From positions 3,472,001 through 3,536,000 of the forward strand of contig OY764903.1 in the NCBI GenBank assembly GCA_963668605.1: 64,000 nucleotides of DNA, given 5' to 3'. Numbering within the stretch: position 1 is the stretch's first letter; every line of letters begins with the position of its first letter. Under the pieces are notes generated by a model, which was not told the DNA's origin, did no database searches, and saw only the letters and a list, made by a program, of their open reading frames with translations. The DNA comes from G963668605 sp963668605. Lineage in GTDB: Bacteria > Acidobacteriota > Terriglobia > Bryobacterales > Bryobacteraceae. Positions 34,993-42,962 of the stretch are shown one piece after another. Position numbers and translations under genes: made by a program.

Positions 34993-36476
34993 GCGACCCC
35001 CAGAAAATGGCAGCACCGGCGCCGGCCAAGGAAGCGGTGGAGCTGGGATTGCTCGATCAGATCGTGGACGAAGGCCGTCTTGCTCGTGACGTTTCCGCAC
35101 GCGAGCGGGGGAAAGATCTCGTCAAGGAATTCGTGGCCCAGGTGCTCGATGGGTCGATGACGGTTTCCAAGGATGCGGAGGCGATGATCAACGCCCGCAT
35201 CGCGCAAATCGATCACTTGATTTCGATCCAGGTGAATGAAGTTCTGCACGTTCCTGCTTTCCAGAAGCTCGAAAGCACGTGGCGCGGTCTCAAGTACCTG
35301 CTCGATCAGAGCGAGACGGGCGAGAACCTGAAGATCAAGGTTCTGAACGCATCGAAAAAGGATTTGCTCCGCGACCTTCAGCGGGCTCCGGAATTCGATC
35401 AGAGCGCGTTGTTCAAGAAAGTCTACGAAGAGGAATTCGGTATCTTCGGCGGTGCGCCCTTCGCGGCGATGGTCGGCGATTACGAATTCGGTAAAGGCCC
35501 GGAAGACATCGAACTACTTGAGAAGATCTCTCAGGTAGCGGCGGCGGCGCATGCGCCTTTCCTTTCGGCGGCATCGCCGGACATGTTCAACCTGGAAAGC
35601 TTTACCGCGCTCGATGCTCCTCGGGACATGGGTAAGGTCTTCGACACCACGGAATACGCGAAGTGGAAGTCTTTCCGTCAATCCGACGACTCGCGCTATG
35701 TCGCACTTACCTGCCCGCGAGTGCTCATGCGCCTGCCATACGGCAAGGCGACAAAACCGGTGGAAGCGTTCGATTTCGAAGAGCACGTCGATGGAACGGA
35801 TCACTCCAAATACCTGTGGGGAAATGCGGCGTTCACCCTGGGTGCAAGGCTCAGCAACGCCTTCGCTCTGTATGGTTGGTGTGCCGCAATCCGTGGCGTC
35901 GAAGGCGGCGGGCTGGTAGAAGGCTTGCCTGTGCACAACTTTGCCACGGACGAAGGCGACGTGGCGATGAAGTGTCCCACGGAAGCGCCAATCACAGATC
36001 GCCGGGAGAAAGAACTGGCGGATCTCGGATTCGCTCCGATCGTTCACTGCAAGGGCACGGACTACGCAGCGTACTTCAGCGTGCAATCCTGCCAAAAAGC
36101 CAAGATGTTCGACAACGAAGCGGCGAACGCGAATGCCCGTTTGTCGACGCAGTTGCCCTATATCCTGGCTGTCTCGCGCTTTGCTCACTATTTGAAAGTG
36201 ATGATGCGCGACAAGATCGGGAGTTTCACTTCCCGAACGGAGTGCGAACGCTGGCTAAACCAGTGGATCACCAACTACGTGACCCCCGATGATTCCGCGT
36301 CGGCAGCCGTCAAGGCTCAGTATCCTCTTCGTGATGCGAGGATCGAAGTTCTGGAGGTCGCAGGCAAGCCAGGTGTCTATCGTGCCGTCGCGTTCCTGCG
36401 GCCGCACTTCCAGCTCGATGAGCTTTCTGTCTCGTTGCGGTTGGTGGCAGAACTGCCAAAATCCGCGCGCAAGTAA
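34989..36476 (+). CDS. tssC: Type VI secretion contractile sheath large subunit TssC (VipB)
   Basis: A 495-residue sheath protein of normal length for the family. It starts with GTG at 34989, overlapping tssB. Signatures are FQKLESTWRGLKYLLDQSETG, FGAPFAAM-like GGAPFAAMVGDYEFG, VALTCPRVLMRLPYG, FLSAASPDMF, and a C-terminal RDARIEVLEVAGKPGVYR-type gp25-like end. It polymerises with TssB around the Hcp tube and is disassembled by ClpV after contraction. A 93-base gap with a hairpin separates it from hcp. Confidence 0.95.
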   Translation: MSDPQKMAAPAPAKEAVELGLLDQIVDEGRLARDVSARERGKDLVKEFVAQVLDGSMTVSKDAEAMINARIAQIDHLISIQVNEVLHVPAFQKLESTWRGLKYLLDQSETGENLKIKVLNASKKDLLRDLQRAPEFDQSALFKKVYEEEFGIFGGAPFAAMVGDYEFGKGPEDIELLEKISQVAAAAHAPFLSAASPDMFNLESFTALDAPRDMGKVFDTTEYAKWKSFRQSDDSRYVALTCPRVLMRLPYGKATKPVEAFDFEEHVDGTDHSKYLWGNAAFTLGARLSNAFALYGWCAAIRGVEGGGLVEGLPVHNFATDEGDVAMKCPTEAPITDRREKELADLGFAPIVHCKGTDYAAYFSVQSCQKAKMFDNEAANANARLSTQLPYILAVSRFAHYLKVMMRDKIGSFTSRTECERWLNQWITNYVTPDDSASAAVKAQYPLRDARIEVLEVAGKPGVYRAVAFLRPHFQLDELSVSLRLVAELPKSARK

Positions 36477-36490
36477 AATCTCCGGGGACG

Positions 36491-36517
36491 GATCGCCGGC
36501 CTTTACGAGCGGCGATC
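36491..36517 (+). terminator. Hairpin between tssC and hcp (attenuator or RNA-processing site)
   Basis: A perfect 8-bp stem GATCGCCG/CGGCGATC (36491-36498 with 36510-36517) encloses an 11-base loop. No uridine run follows, so it is not a classic intrinsic terminator. It more likely stabilises or punctuates the transcript ahead of hcp, whose own ribosome-binding site (AGGAGGG) is very strong. Confidence 0.4.
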
Positions 36518-36569
36518 TTCGTCACCCGGCAATTTGAGCTAACGTAAACACGAAAAGGAGGGTTTTAGG

Positions 36570-37046
36570 ATGGCTGCTGATTACTTCCTCAAAATCGACG
36601 GAATTGACGGAGAAAGCCAGGATAGCAAGCATAAAGGGGAAATACACCTGGAGAGCTGGTCATGGGGCGAAAGCCAGACGGGCACAATGTCTCATGGTGG
36701 TGGAGGCGGAGCTGGCAAAGTGAACATGCAGGATTTTCACTTTGTGATGGGCGTGAACAAGGCGACCCCGAAATTGCTCCTGGCCTGCGCATCCGGCGAT
36801 CACATCAAGCAGGCAGTGTTGACTTGCCGCAAAGCCGGCAAGGACCAACAGGAATTTCTGAAGTATACCTTCAGCGACTTGCTGGTCTCATCCTACCAGA
36901 CGGGCGGGTCGCAAGAAATTCCAATTGAGCAAGTTTCATTGAATTTCACGAAGATAGAGGTTGAATACAAGGAACAGAAGGCCGATGGAACGCTGGGCGG
37001 CGCAACCAAAGCCGGTTGGGATCTGAAGAAGAATACGAAAGTTTAG
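36570..37046 (+). CDS. hcp: Type VI secretion tube protein Hcp (TssD)
   Basis: A 158-residue Hcp-family protein that forms the inner tube ejected by the sheath. It shows the family's YFLKIDGIDGESQDSKHKGEI opening, WSWGESQTGTMSHGGG, FHFVMGVNKATPKLLLACASG and QVSLNFTKIEVEYKEQ. A consensus AGGAGGG lies eight bases before the ATG, the strongest ribosome-binding site in the locus, as expected for an abundant tube subunit. Hairpins lie on both sides of the gene. No extra C-terminal toxin domain is present. Confidence 0.95.
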   Translation: MAADYFLKIDGIDGESQDSKHKGEIHLESWSWGESQTGTMSHGGGGGAGKVNMQDFHFVMGVNKATPKLLLACASGDHIKQAVLTCRKAGKDQQEFLKYTFSDLLVSSYQTGGSQEIPIEQVSLNFTKIEVEYKEQKADGTLGGATKAGWDLKKNTKV

Positions 37047-37047
37047 G

Positions 37048-37070
37048 CAGGCAATCGGCCTGTTTCCTCT
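37048..37070 (+). terminator. Small hairpin with T-rich tail after hcp
   Basis: CAGGC (37048-37052), an AATCG loop and GCCTG (37058-37062) are followed by TTTCCTCT. The stem is only five base pairs, so at most this is a weak, partial terminator. It would let a share of transcripts end after hcp and lower expression of tagJ and later genes. Confidence 0.3.
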
Positions 37071-37778
37071 ATGACCGCCAGAAACTTGTTTCAGGCAGGG
37101 AGACTGAATGAGGCCGTGCAGGCGCTGGGCTCCGAGTTGCGGAATGATCCCACGGACGCTCAGCGCCGCACTTTTCTGTTCGAACTCCTCTGCTTTGCGG
37201 GCGAATTTGATCGTGCTGAAAAGCAACTGGATATTCTCGCCGACTTGAGCAAGGAAGCGGGAATGGGTTCGCTCGTCTACCGTTCCGCGCTTCATGCCGA
37301 ACGGCTCCGCCGGGAGATGTTTGAAAAGCAGATGTTTCCCATAACTTCCGCCAAAGACACTGGCGGCGTGATCAACGGTCAGCCGTTTGAGACTGTTTCG
37401 GATGCCGATCCGCGCATTGGAGCCCGCCTGGAAGTGTTCGCCGCCGGCTCCTACATGTGGCTCCCTTTCGAGCACATCGCATCCATCGAGATTCAGCCAC
37501 CCAAGCGCCTTCGCGACCTGCTTTGGACTCCGGCTTTGCTAACCACCGGGCCAGCGTGCAAGGGCATGGAACTAGGTGAAGTTTTGCTTCCAGTGCTGAC
37601 TCCGTTCGCGTCGAAACACGCGGACGACTTGGTGCGGTTAGGCCGCAAAACAGAGTGGGAGGGCGACGACACGCCGATTCCCGTAGGTCAGAAAATGTTC
37701 CTGGTGGACGGAGGAGAATTCCCGATACTGGAAGTGCGCCGGCTCGAGTTTGCGCCGTCCGCCGCGACGGCGAATTAG
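37071..37778 (+). CDS. tagJ: Type VI secretion accessory protein TagJ (ImpE/SciE family)
   Basis: A 235-residue ImpE-family protein. The N-terminal half has TPR-like helices (LFQAGRLNEAVQALGSELRNDP, LFELLCFAGEFDRAEKQLD). The C-terminal half is a beta-rich domain (YMWLPFEHIASIEIQPPKRLRDLLW). In systems that have it, TagJ binds the sheath subunit TssB and modulates ClpV-driven sheath disassembly. Its place between hcp and tssA, beside a clpV-containing operon, fits that role. The ATG is 24 bases after the hcp stop. Confidence 0.88.
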   Translation: MTARNLFQAGRLNEAVQALGSELRNDPTDAQRRTFLFELLCFAGEFDRAEKQLDILADLSKEAGMGSLVYRSALHAERLRREMFEKQMFPITSAKDTGGVINGQPFETVSDADPRIGARLEVFAAGSYMWLPFEHIASIEIQPPKRLRDLLWTPALLTTGPACKGMELGEVLLPVLTPFASKHADDLVRLGRKTEWEGDDTPIPVGQKMFLVDGGEFPILEVRRLEFAPSAATAN

Positions 37779-37795
37779 AAACAACTCCCATCATC

Positions 37796-39601
37796 ATGCC
37801 CCTTCGTGACGACTTGTTGAATCCCATTCCGGGCGAGAACCCGAGCGGCCAAAATCTCAAGTATGCGCCCGTCTACGACAAGATCAAGGAGGCTCGCCGC
37901 GAAGACGACGATGCTCCGCAGGGCGAGTGGCAGCGTGATCGCAAGGTAGCCGATCACGCCCAGGTGATCAAGCTGATCGGCGACGCGCTCGCTACTAAGA
38001 GCAAGGATCTGCAACTCGCGGTCTGGCTCACCGAAGCTCAACTCAAGACCGAGGGATTCGCCGGACTGCATTCAGGGCTTACGCTGATTCGCGGACTGAT
38101 CGAAAACTTCTGGGACACCTTGTACCCGGAACTTGAGGACGGCGATGCCGAACTGCGTGCGGCTCCGCTGGACTGGTTGGGCGGCCGCCTGGACGCGGCC
38201 CTGCGAAATGCGCCCCTCACGCGCAAACGCCATAGCTGGTTCCAGTACAAGGAATCTCGCGCTGTTGGATACGAGACCGATGCCACCACGGACGACAAAC
38301 TGGAGGCTCGCACTGCTGCAATTGCTGAAGGTAAGCTGACTGCGGAAGAGTGGGATCAGGGCGTAGCCGCCACTCCGAAGAGCTTCTGCGTCGATCTCGA
38401 GCAGGAACTCGACCAATGCCTGGAACTGCTCCAGTCACTCGATGAACTCTGCCAGGAGAAGTTCAGCGATGAGCCACCCTCCTTCGGTCCGATGCGAAGC
38501 ACTCTTGAGGAGATCCGCCATACCGTCCACGCGATCGTGCAGAAGAAGCGGGAGTCTGATCCAGACGAGGCGCCAGCGGCAGAGCAGGTCGAAGTAGAGC
38601 CCGAAACCGATGCCGGGAGCGGTTCCTGGGATGAACCAGCAGCAGTCGCCGCGCCGCCCAAGGCCAGACGCAAGGCCGGTCCGCAGAGTGCGGAACCAGT
38701 GGACAAAGATGACGCCTTCGAACGTGTGATCGCTGTTGCTCAATACCTGCGCCGGGAGGATCCATACAGTCCGGCCCCCTACCTCCTGCTGCGCGGATTG
38801 CGTTGGGGCGAACTGCGCGCCGCCGGTTCGAGTACGGACGCCAATCTTCTGGAGCCTCCGCCGACAGAGATCCGGCAATCCCTGAAGCGACTTGCGAACG
38901 AAGGGGAATGGCAACAGGTTCTGGAACTTGCCGAAGCTGCGACAGGGATGCCCTGCGGGCGCGGTTGGCTCGATGCGCAACGTTATTCTGCGCGTGCCGC
39001 CTACGAGCTGGGCTACTCTCAGATCGTCTCGGCAATCCAATCCGAAGTGAATGCGCTGGTCGCGGACTATCCGGATCTTGCAGGCTCGACACTTCTCGAC
39101 GACACGCCCGCGGCCAACACGGAAACACAGACGTGGCTGCAGGAGATTGCGCCCGCCTCGGCGCCCGCGGCGCAATCCGAAGTTTACTACTCGCCTCCGC
39201 CGGAACCTGTGGAGACCGAGAGCGACTCAGTGCTCGATGCCAACGACCTCGCAATGCAAGCCGCGCGCGACGGACGGACAGGCGAGGCGATCGAGATTCT
39301 AACCAGGGAAGCCAGCGCGGAAAGCTCGGGCCGCGGGAGATTTCAGCGGCGCCTGCAACTGGCCCAGCTCTGCATGTCCATGAACCACGAGCGCATCGCA
39401 CATCCGATTCTGGAGCAACTCGCCGCCGAGATCGATGCTCGCGGCCTGGAAGGCTGGGAGTCCGCGAACATGGTCGCGCACCCGCTGGCGCTGTTCTATC
39501 GCTGCCTCGTTAAGTTGAATGTGAATCCGGAGTTGAAGGAGCGGGTCTACGATCGCATTTGCCGTTTGGACCCCGTGCAGGCGCTCTCCTGCTCGAGGTA
39601 G
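37796..39601 (+). CDS. tssA: Type VI secretion protein TssA (ImpA N-terminal domain)
   Basis: A 601-residue TssA-family protein. Residues ~5-130 are the ImpA_N domain: LLNPIPGENPSGQNLKY, VAVWLTEAQ-like LAVWLTEAQLKTEGFAGL, and FWDTLYPELEDGD. The middle region is acidic and low-complexity (residues ~255-305). The helical C-terminal part has PYLLLRGLRWGELR and a long tail. TssA organises baseplate and sheath assembly. The frame is open upstream to 37655, inside tagJ, but ATG 37796 directly precedes the conserved domain and lies 18 bases after the tagJ stop, so I use it. Confidence 0.88.
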   Translation: MPLRDDLLNPIPGENPSGQNLKYAPVYDKIKEARREDDDAPQGEWQRDRKVADHAQVIKLIGDALATKSKDLQLAVWLTEAQLKTEGFAGLHSGLTLIRGLIENFWDTLYPELEDGDAELRAAPLDWLGGRLDAALRNAPLTRKRHSWFQYKESRAVGYETDATTDDKLEARTAAIAEGKLTAEEWDQGVAATPKSFCVDLEQELDQCLELLQSLDELCQEKFSDEPPSFGPMRSTLEEIRHTVHAIVQKKRESDPDEAPAAEQVEVEPETDAGSGSWDEPAAVAAPPKARRKAGPQSAEPVDKDDAFERVIAVAQYLRREDPYSPAPYLLLRGLRWGELRAAGSSTDANLLEPPPTEIRQSLKRLANEGEWQQVLELAEAATGMPCGRGWLDAQRYSARAAYELGYSQIVSAIQSEVNALVADYPDLAGSTLLDDTPAANTETQTWLQEIAPASAPAAQSEVYYSPPPEPVETESDSVLDANDLAMQAARDGRTGEAIEILTREASAESSGRGRFQRRLQLAQLCMSMNHERIAHPILEQLAAEIDARGLEGWESANMVAHPLALFYRCLVKLNVNPELKERVYDRICRLDPVQALSCSR

Positions 39602-39604
39602 ACG

Positions 39605-40093
39605 ATGGCGAGATCGGATGCGGACATTGCTGTTACCCCTTCCATCCTCGATCGTTTAATCGACCTGGATCCACACAGTCCGGCGGACGCTCCCGCGAGC
39701 CGGACGCAATCCGTGAGGCAGTTGAAGGCCTCGCTGCGCAGGGACCTCGAATGGCTGTTGAACACACGCCGCAATCCGGACGAAGTTCCGGAGACCTACG
39801 AGCAGGTTTTTCGTTCGTTGTATAACTACGGTCTTCCCGATGTGACGGCGCTTTCGCTGAACTCTCCGCGGGACCGGCAGCGAGTACTGCGCACCGTGGA
39901 AGTCGCCATCGCGATTTTCGAGCCGCGCCTCACCAACGTAAGAGTGCGCTCCGTGGATAATGTAGCCGGCGGCCCGCGCGTGTTGCGTTTTCAGATCGAG
40001 GCCCTGCTCAAGATGGATCCCGCGCCAGAACAAATCTTCTTCGATACCCTGCTACAGTTGAGCAGCGGAGAGTATCAGGTGAAGGGCGAATAG
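39605..40093 (+). CDS. tssE: Type VI secretion baseplate protein TssE (gp25-like)
   Basis: A 162-residue protein of the gp25/lysozyme-like baseplate wedge family. Signatures are SVRQLKASLRRDLEWLLNTRR near residue 40, YGLPDVTALSLNSPRDRQRV, IAIFEPRLTNVRVR and FQIEALLKMDPAPEQIFFDT. TssE helps initiate sheath polymerisation on the TssF/TssG wedge. It starts three bases after tssA and ends one base before the GTG of tssF, which indicates tight coupling of the baseplate genes. Confidence 0.93.
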   Translation: MARSDADIAVTPSILDRLIDLDPHSPADAPASRTQSVRQLKASLRRDLEWLLNTRRNPDEVPETYEQVFRSLYNYGLPDVTALSLNSPRDRQRVLRTVEVAIAIFEPRLTNVRVRSVDNVAGGPRVLRFQIEALLKMDPAPEQIFFDTLLQLSSGEYQVKGE

Positions 40094-40094
40094 G

Positions 40095-41936
40095 GTGCGA
40101 GACGAACTGCTTCTCTATTACGAGCGCGAACTGACGTTCCTGCGGCAATTGGGCGCGGAGTTCGCGGAGAAGTATCCCAAGATCGCCTCACGCCTCAGCC
40201 TGGAGCCCGACAAGTGCGAAGACCCGCACGTCGAACGATTGCTCGAAGCCTTCGCGTTCCTTGCCGCTCGCGTACACCTGAAAATCGACGATGAGTTTCC
40301 GGAGATCACCGAGGCAATCCTGAGCATTGTGTATCCACATCTGATGCGGCCCGTGCCCTCGATGACAGTCGTTGAATTTCGCACGCTGCCGGAGCAGAGC
40401 CAACTCGGCCAGGGCATGAAGATTGAGCGCGGTTCGCTGCTCTCTTCGCGTCCCGTCGGCGGAGTGCCTTGCAAGTTCCGCACCTGTTACGACACAATGT
40501 TGCGACCCGTTAGCGTCGTCGAGGCGGAATGGAAAACTCCCGACAGGCTGAAGCCATCCATTCGTGCCGCGGATGCCGTCGCCGCCCTCCGCGTGGAAGT
40601 GCGCTGCTGGCCGGATGTCACCTTCGACAAGCTGAACATCGACTCGCTGCGTTTCTTTCTCAATGGCGAGAGCGGAATCGTGAACACGCTGTACGAACTG
40701 CTCTGCAGCCGTTGCAGCCAGATCATCGTGCGCGACCCAAGTCCGGGATCGAAGGTCAGGCCTGTGCAGTTGCGCCCGGACGCGCTACGCCCCGTCGGAT
40801 TTGATGAAGACGATGGCATGCTCCCGTATCCGCAGCGCTCGTTCATCGGCTACCGTCTGTTGCAGGAATATTTCACGTTCCCCGACAAGTTCTTTTTCCT
40901 GGACCTGACAGGTCTCGAGACAGTGCTCGCCACAGGTTTCAAAGACCGCGCGGAAATCGTGTTTCTGATTTCTCCGTTCGAACTGACGGACCGCCGCCAG
41001 TCGCTGGAAGTGGGCGTTTCAGCGAAGACTTTCCGGCTCGGCTGTACGCCCGCGATCAATTTATTTGAACAAACCGCGGAGCCGATTCTGTTGAGCCATC
41101 GGCGCTTCGATTACCCGGTCACTCCTGACATACGCCGGCCAAACTCGATGGAGATTTTCTCAGTCGACGAAGTGGTCAGCGTGCGGCCTGACAGCCAGGA
41201 ACCGGTTCGCTTCGAACCGCTCTACTCCAACCGTCACTCGACCACGCGAAATCACGGGCAGACGTTTTGGACCGCCGCGCGGCGCCAATCCGGCCAGCGC
41301 GACGATGAAGGCACCGACATCTTTCTCGCGCTCGTCGATCTGGAACAGCGGCCTGTGGTACCAGACGTTGACAGCCTCACCATCCGGCTTACCTGCTCGA
41401 ATCGCGACTTGCCCTCGCGTCTGCCGTTCGGCAATGATGCTGGCGATTTTGAACTCGAAAAGAGTTCCACTGTCCATTCCGTTGTAGCCCTGAAGAAACC
41501 GACGCCGGCGCTGCGCCCCCCTGTGGGCAAGGGTGCGCTGTGGCGCTTAATCTCGCATCTCTCCCTGAACTACCTGTCGCTCGTGGGCGAGGGTCGCGAA
41601 TCCTTGCAAGAGATCTTGAAGCTCTACAATCTCACGGACTCCTCTTCGGCTCAAAAGAACATTGAGGGCATAGCGGCGCTGAGCAGCCGCCCGCAGTTCG
41701 CGCGGATCACATCGGAGAACGGCATATCGTTTGCGCGCGGAACCAGGGTCGATATCGAGTTCGATGAAGAGAACTTTGTGGGCGGAGGCGTGTACCTGTT
41801 CGCCAGCATCCTCGAGAATTTTCTGGGGCTGTATGTCACGCTGAACAGCTTTAGCCAGTTGTCGCTGACCACGCGCCAGAGGAAGGAGGCGCTCAAGCTA
41901 TGGCCACCGAGAGCGGGCCGCAAGATCCTGATGTAG
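40095..41936 (+). CDS. tssF: Type VI secretion baseplate protein TssF (ImpG/VasA)
   Basis: A 613-residue TssF-family baseplate wedge protein. It opens with LLLYYERELTFLRQLGAEFAEKYP-type sequence and IASRLSLEPDKCEDPHVERLLEAFAF, both diagnostic. Further family stretches are FPEITEAILSIVYPHLMRPVPSM and ISHLSLNYLSLVGEG. The start is GTG at 40095, directly after the tssE stop. The 3' end overlaps tssG by 37 bases, in keeping with the TssF2-TssG wedge being made as a unit. Confidence 0.93.
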   Translation: MRDELLLYYERELTFLRQLGAEFAEKYPKIASRLSLEPDKCEDPHVERLLEAFAFLAARVHLKIDDEFPEITEAILSIVYPHLMRPVPSMTVVEFRTLPEQSQLGQGMKIERGSLLSSRPVGGVPCKFRTCYDTMLRPVSVVEAEWKTPDRLKPSIRAADAVAALRVEVRCWPDVTFDKLNIDSLRFFLNGESGIVNTLYELLCSRCSQIIVRDPSPGSKVRPVQLRPDALRPVGFDEDDGMLPYPQRSFIGYRLLQEYFTFPDKFFFLDLTGLETVLATGFKDRAEIVFLISPFELTDRRQSLEVGVSAKTFRLGCTPAINLFEQTAEPILLSHRRFDYPVTPDIRRPNSMEIFSVDEVVSVRPDSQEPVRFEPLYSNRHSTTRNHGQTFWTAARRQSGQRDDEGTDIFLALVDLEQRPVVPDVDSLTIRLTCSNRDLPSRLPFGNDAGDFELEKSSTVHSVVALKKPTPALRPPVGKGALWRLISHLSLNYLSLVGEGRESLQEILKLYNLTDSSSAQKNIEGIAALSSRPQFARITSENGISFARGTRVDIEFDEENFVGGGVYLFASILENFLGLYVTLNSFSQLSLTTRQRKEALKLWPPRAGRKILM

Positions 41937-42952
41937 CGTCGTCTGTCCCTGTGGAGCCGCCGGTCATAGAGCGGCTGCTGCGTGACGAACCGTATCGCTT
42001 TAAGTTCTTTCAGGCTGTCCGCCTGCTTTCCGAACTGAATCCAGACCGCGCGCCAGTGGGCCGGTTTTCAAGACCCTCGCAGGAAGTGGTTCGCTTCGGC
42101 ACGAATTCAGAACTCGGCTTTCCGGCGAGCGAAATTTCCGGGGTCGAATGGCCGCCCGGTTCGCAGCCCCGCATGCGCGTCAACTTCATGGGCCTCACCG
42201 GGCCCATGGGCTTGCTGCCGCTGTACTATTCGGCGCTGCTCCGGGAGCGCCTGCGCGTGAAAGATACAGGTATCCGCGATTTTCTGGATATCTTCAATCA
42301 CCGCATGCTCTCGTTTTTTTACCAGGGCTGGGAGAAGTACCGCTTCACGGTTGCGTATGGACGCGGCGAGCGGGACCGCTTCTCGCACCACTTGTTGGAT
42401 CTGATCGGTCTCGGAACTACGGGCCTGCAGGAACGCCAAGCGGTTTCCGATGAAGCGCTGCTGTTTTATTCCGGCCTGTTATCCTCACAAACGCGCTCCG
42501 CTACAGCCCTGCGGCAGCTCTTGCAGGACTACTTCGAAGTGCCTGTCGAGATCGAGCAGTTCGTCGGCGCCTGGTACCCGCTGGAAGAAGATGCGCAGTG
42601 CCGCTTCGACGGTTCGGGATCTTATTCGGAGCAACTCGGATTGGGCGCCGTAATCGGCGATGAGGTCTGGGACCAACAGTCCGGTGTTCGCATTCGACTT
42701 GGGCCGCTGAGCCTGCAACAGTACCTCGACTTCTTGCCCAACGGAAAGGCGCATAATCCGCTGCGCGGCCTGATTCGGTTTTTCAGCGGTAACGACCTTT
42801 CATTTGAGGTGCAGTTGGTGCTTCGCAAGGAAGAAGCGCCGTTCTGCGAACTGGGTGGCGAAGGCGCTGCAGCGCCTCAATTGGGATGGTTGACCTGGGC
42901 CAAGTCGACGCCGCTGCAAGCGGACCCGGATCAAACCATTCTGCAAATCTAA
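41900..42952 (+). CDS. tssG: Type VI secretion baseplate protein TssG (ImpH/VasB)
   Basis: A 350-residue TssG-family protein. Signatures are RDEPYRFKFFQAVRLLSELNP near residue 28, RVNFMGLTGPMGLLPLYYSALL, FLDIFNHRMLSFFYQGWEKYR and FPNGKAH-like FLPNGKAHNPLR. It forms the wedge with TssF and contacts TssK. The start ATG lies inside the end of tssF, and the stop is ten bases before clpV. Confidence 0.93.
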   Translation: MATESGPQDPDVASSVPVEPPVIERLLRDEPYRFKFFQAVRLLSELNPDRAPVGRFSRPSQEVVRFGTNSELGFPASEISGVEWPPGSQPRMRVNFMGLTGPMGLLPLYYSALLRERLRVKDTGIRDFLDIFNHRMLSFFYQGWEKYRFTVAYGRGERDRFSHHLLDLIGLGTTGLQERQAVSDEALLFYSGLLSSQTRSATALRQLLQDYFEVPVEIEQFVGAWYPLEEDAQCRFDGSGSYSEQLGLGAVIGDEVWDQQSGVRIRLGPLSLQQYLDFLPNGKAHNPLRGLIRFFSGNDLSFEVQLVLRKEEAPFCELGGEGAAAPQLGWLTWAKSTPLQADPDQTILQI

Positions 42953-42962
42953 GGGAGCCTAG

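Noticed and set aside
34201..35100. 299-codon minus-strand frame across the tssB promoter and tssB
   Set aside because: Covers the best promoter and the start of tssB/tssC; no recognisable domain.
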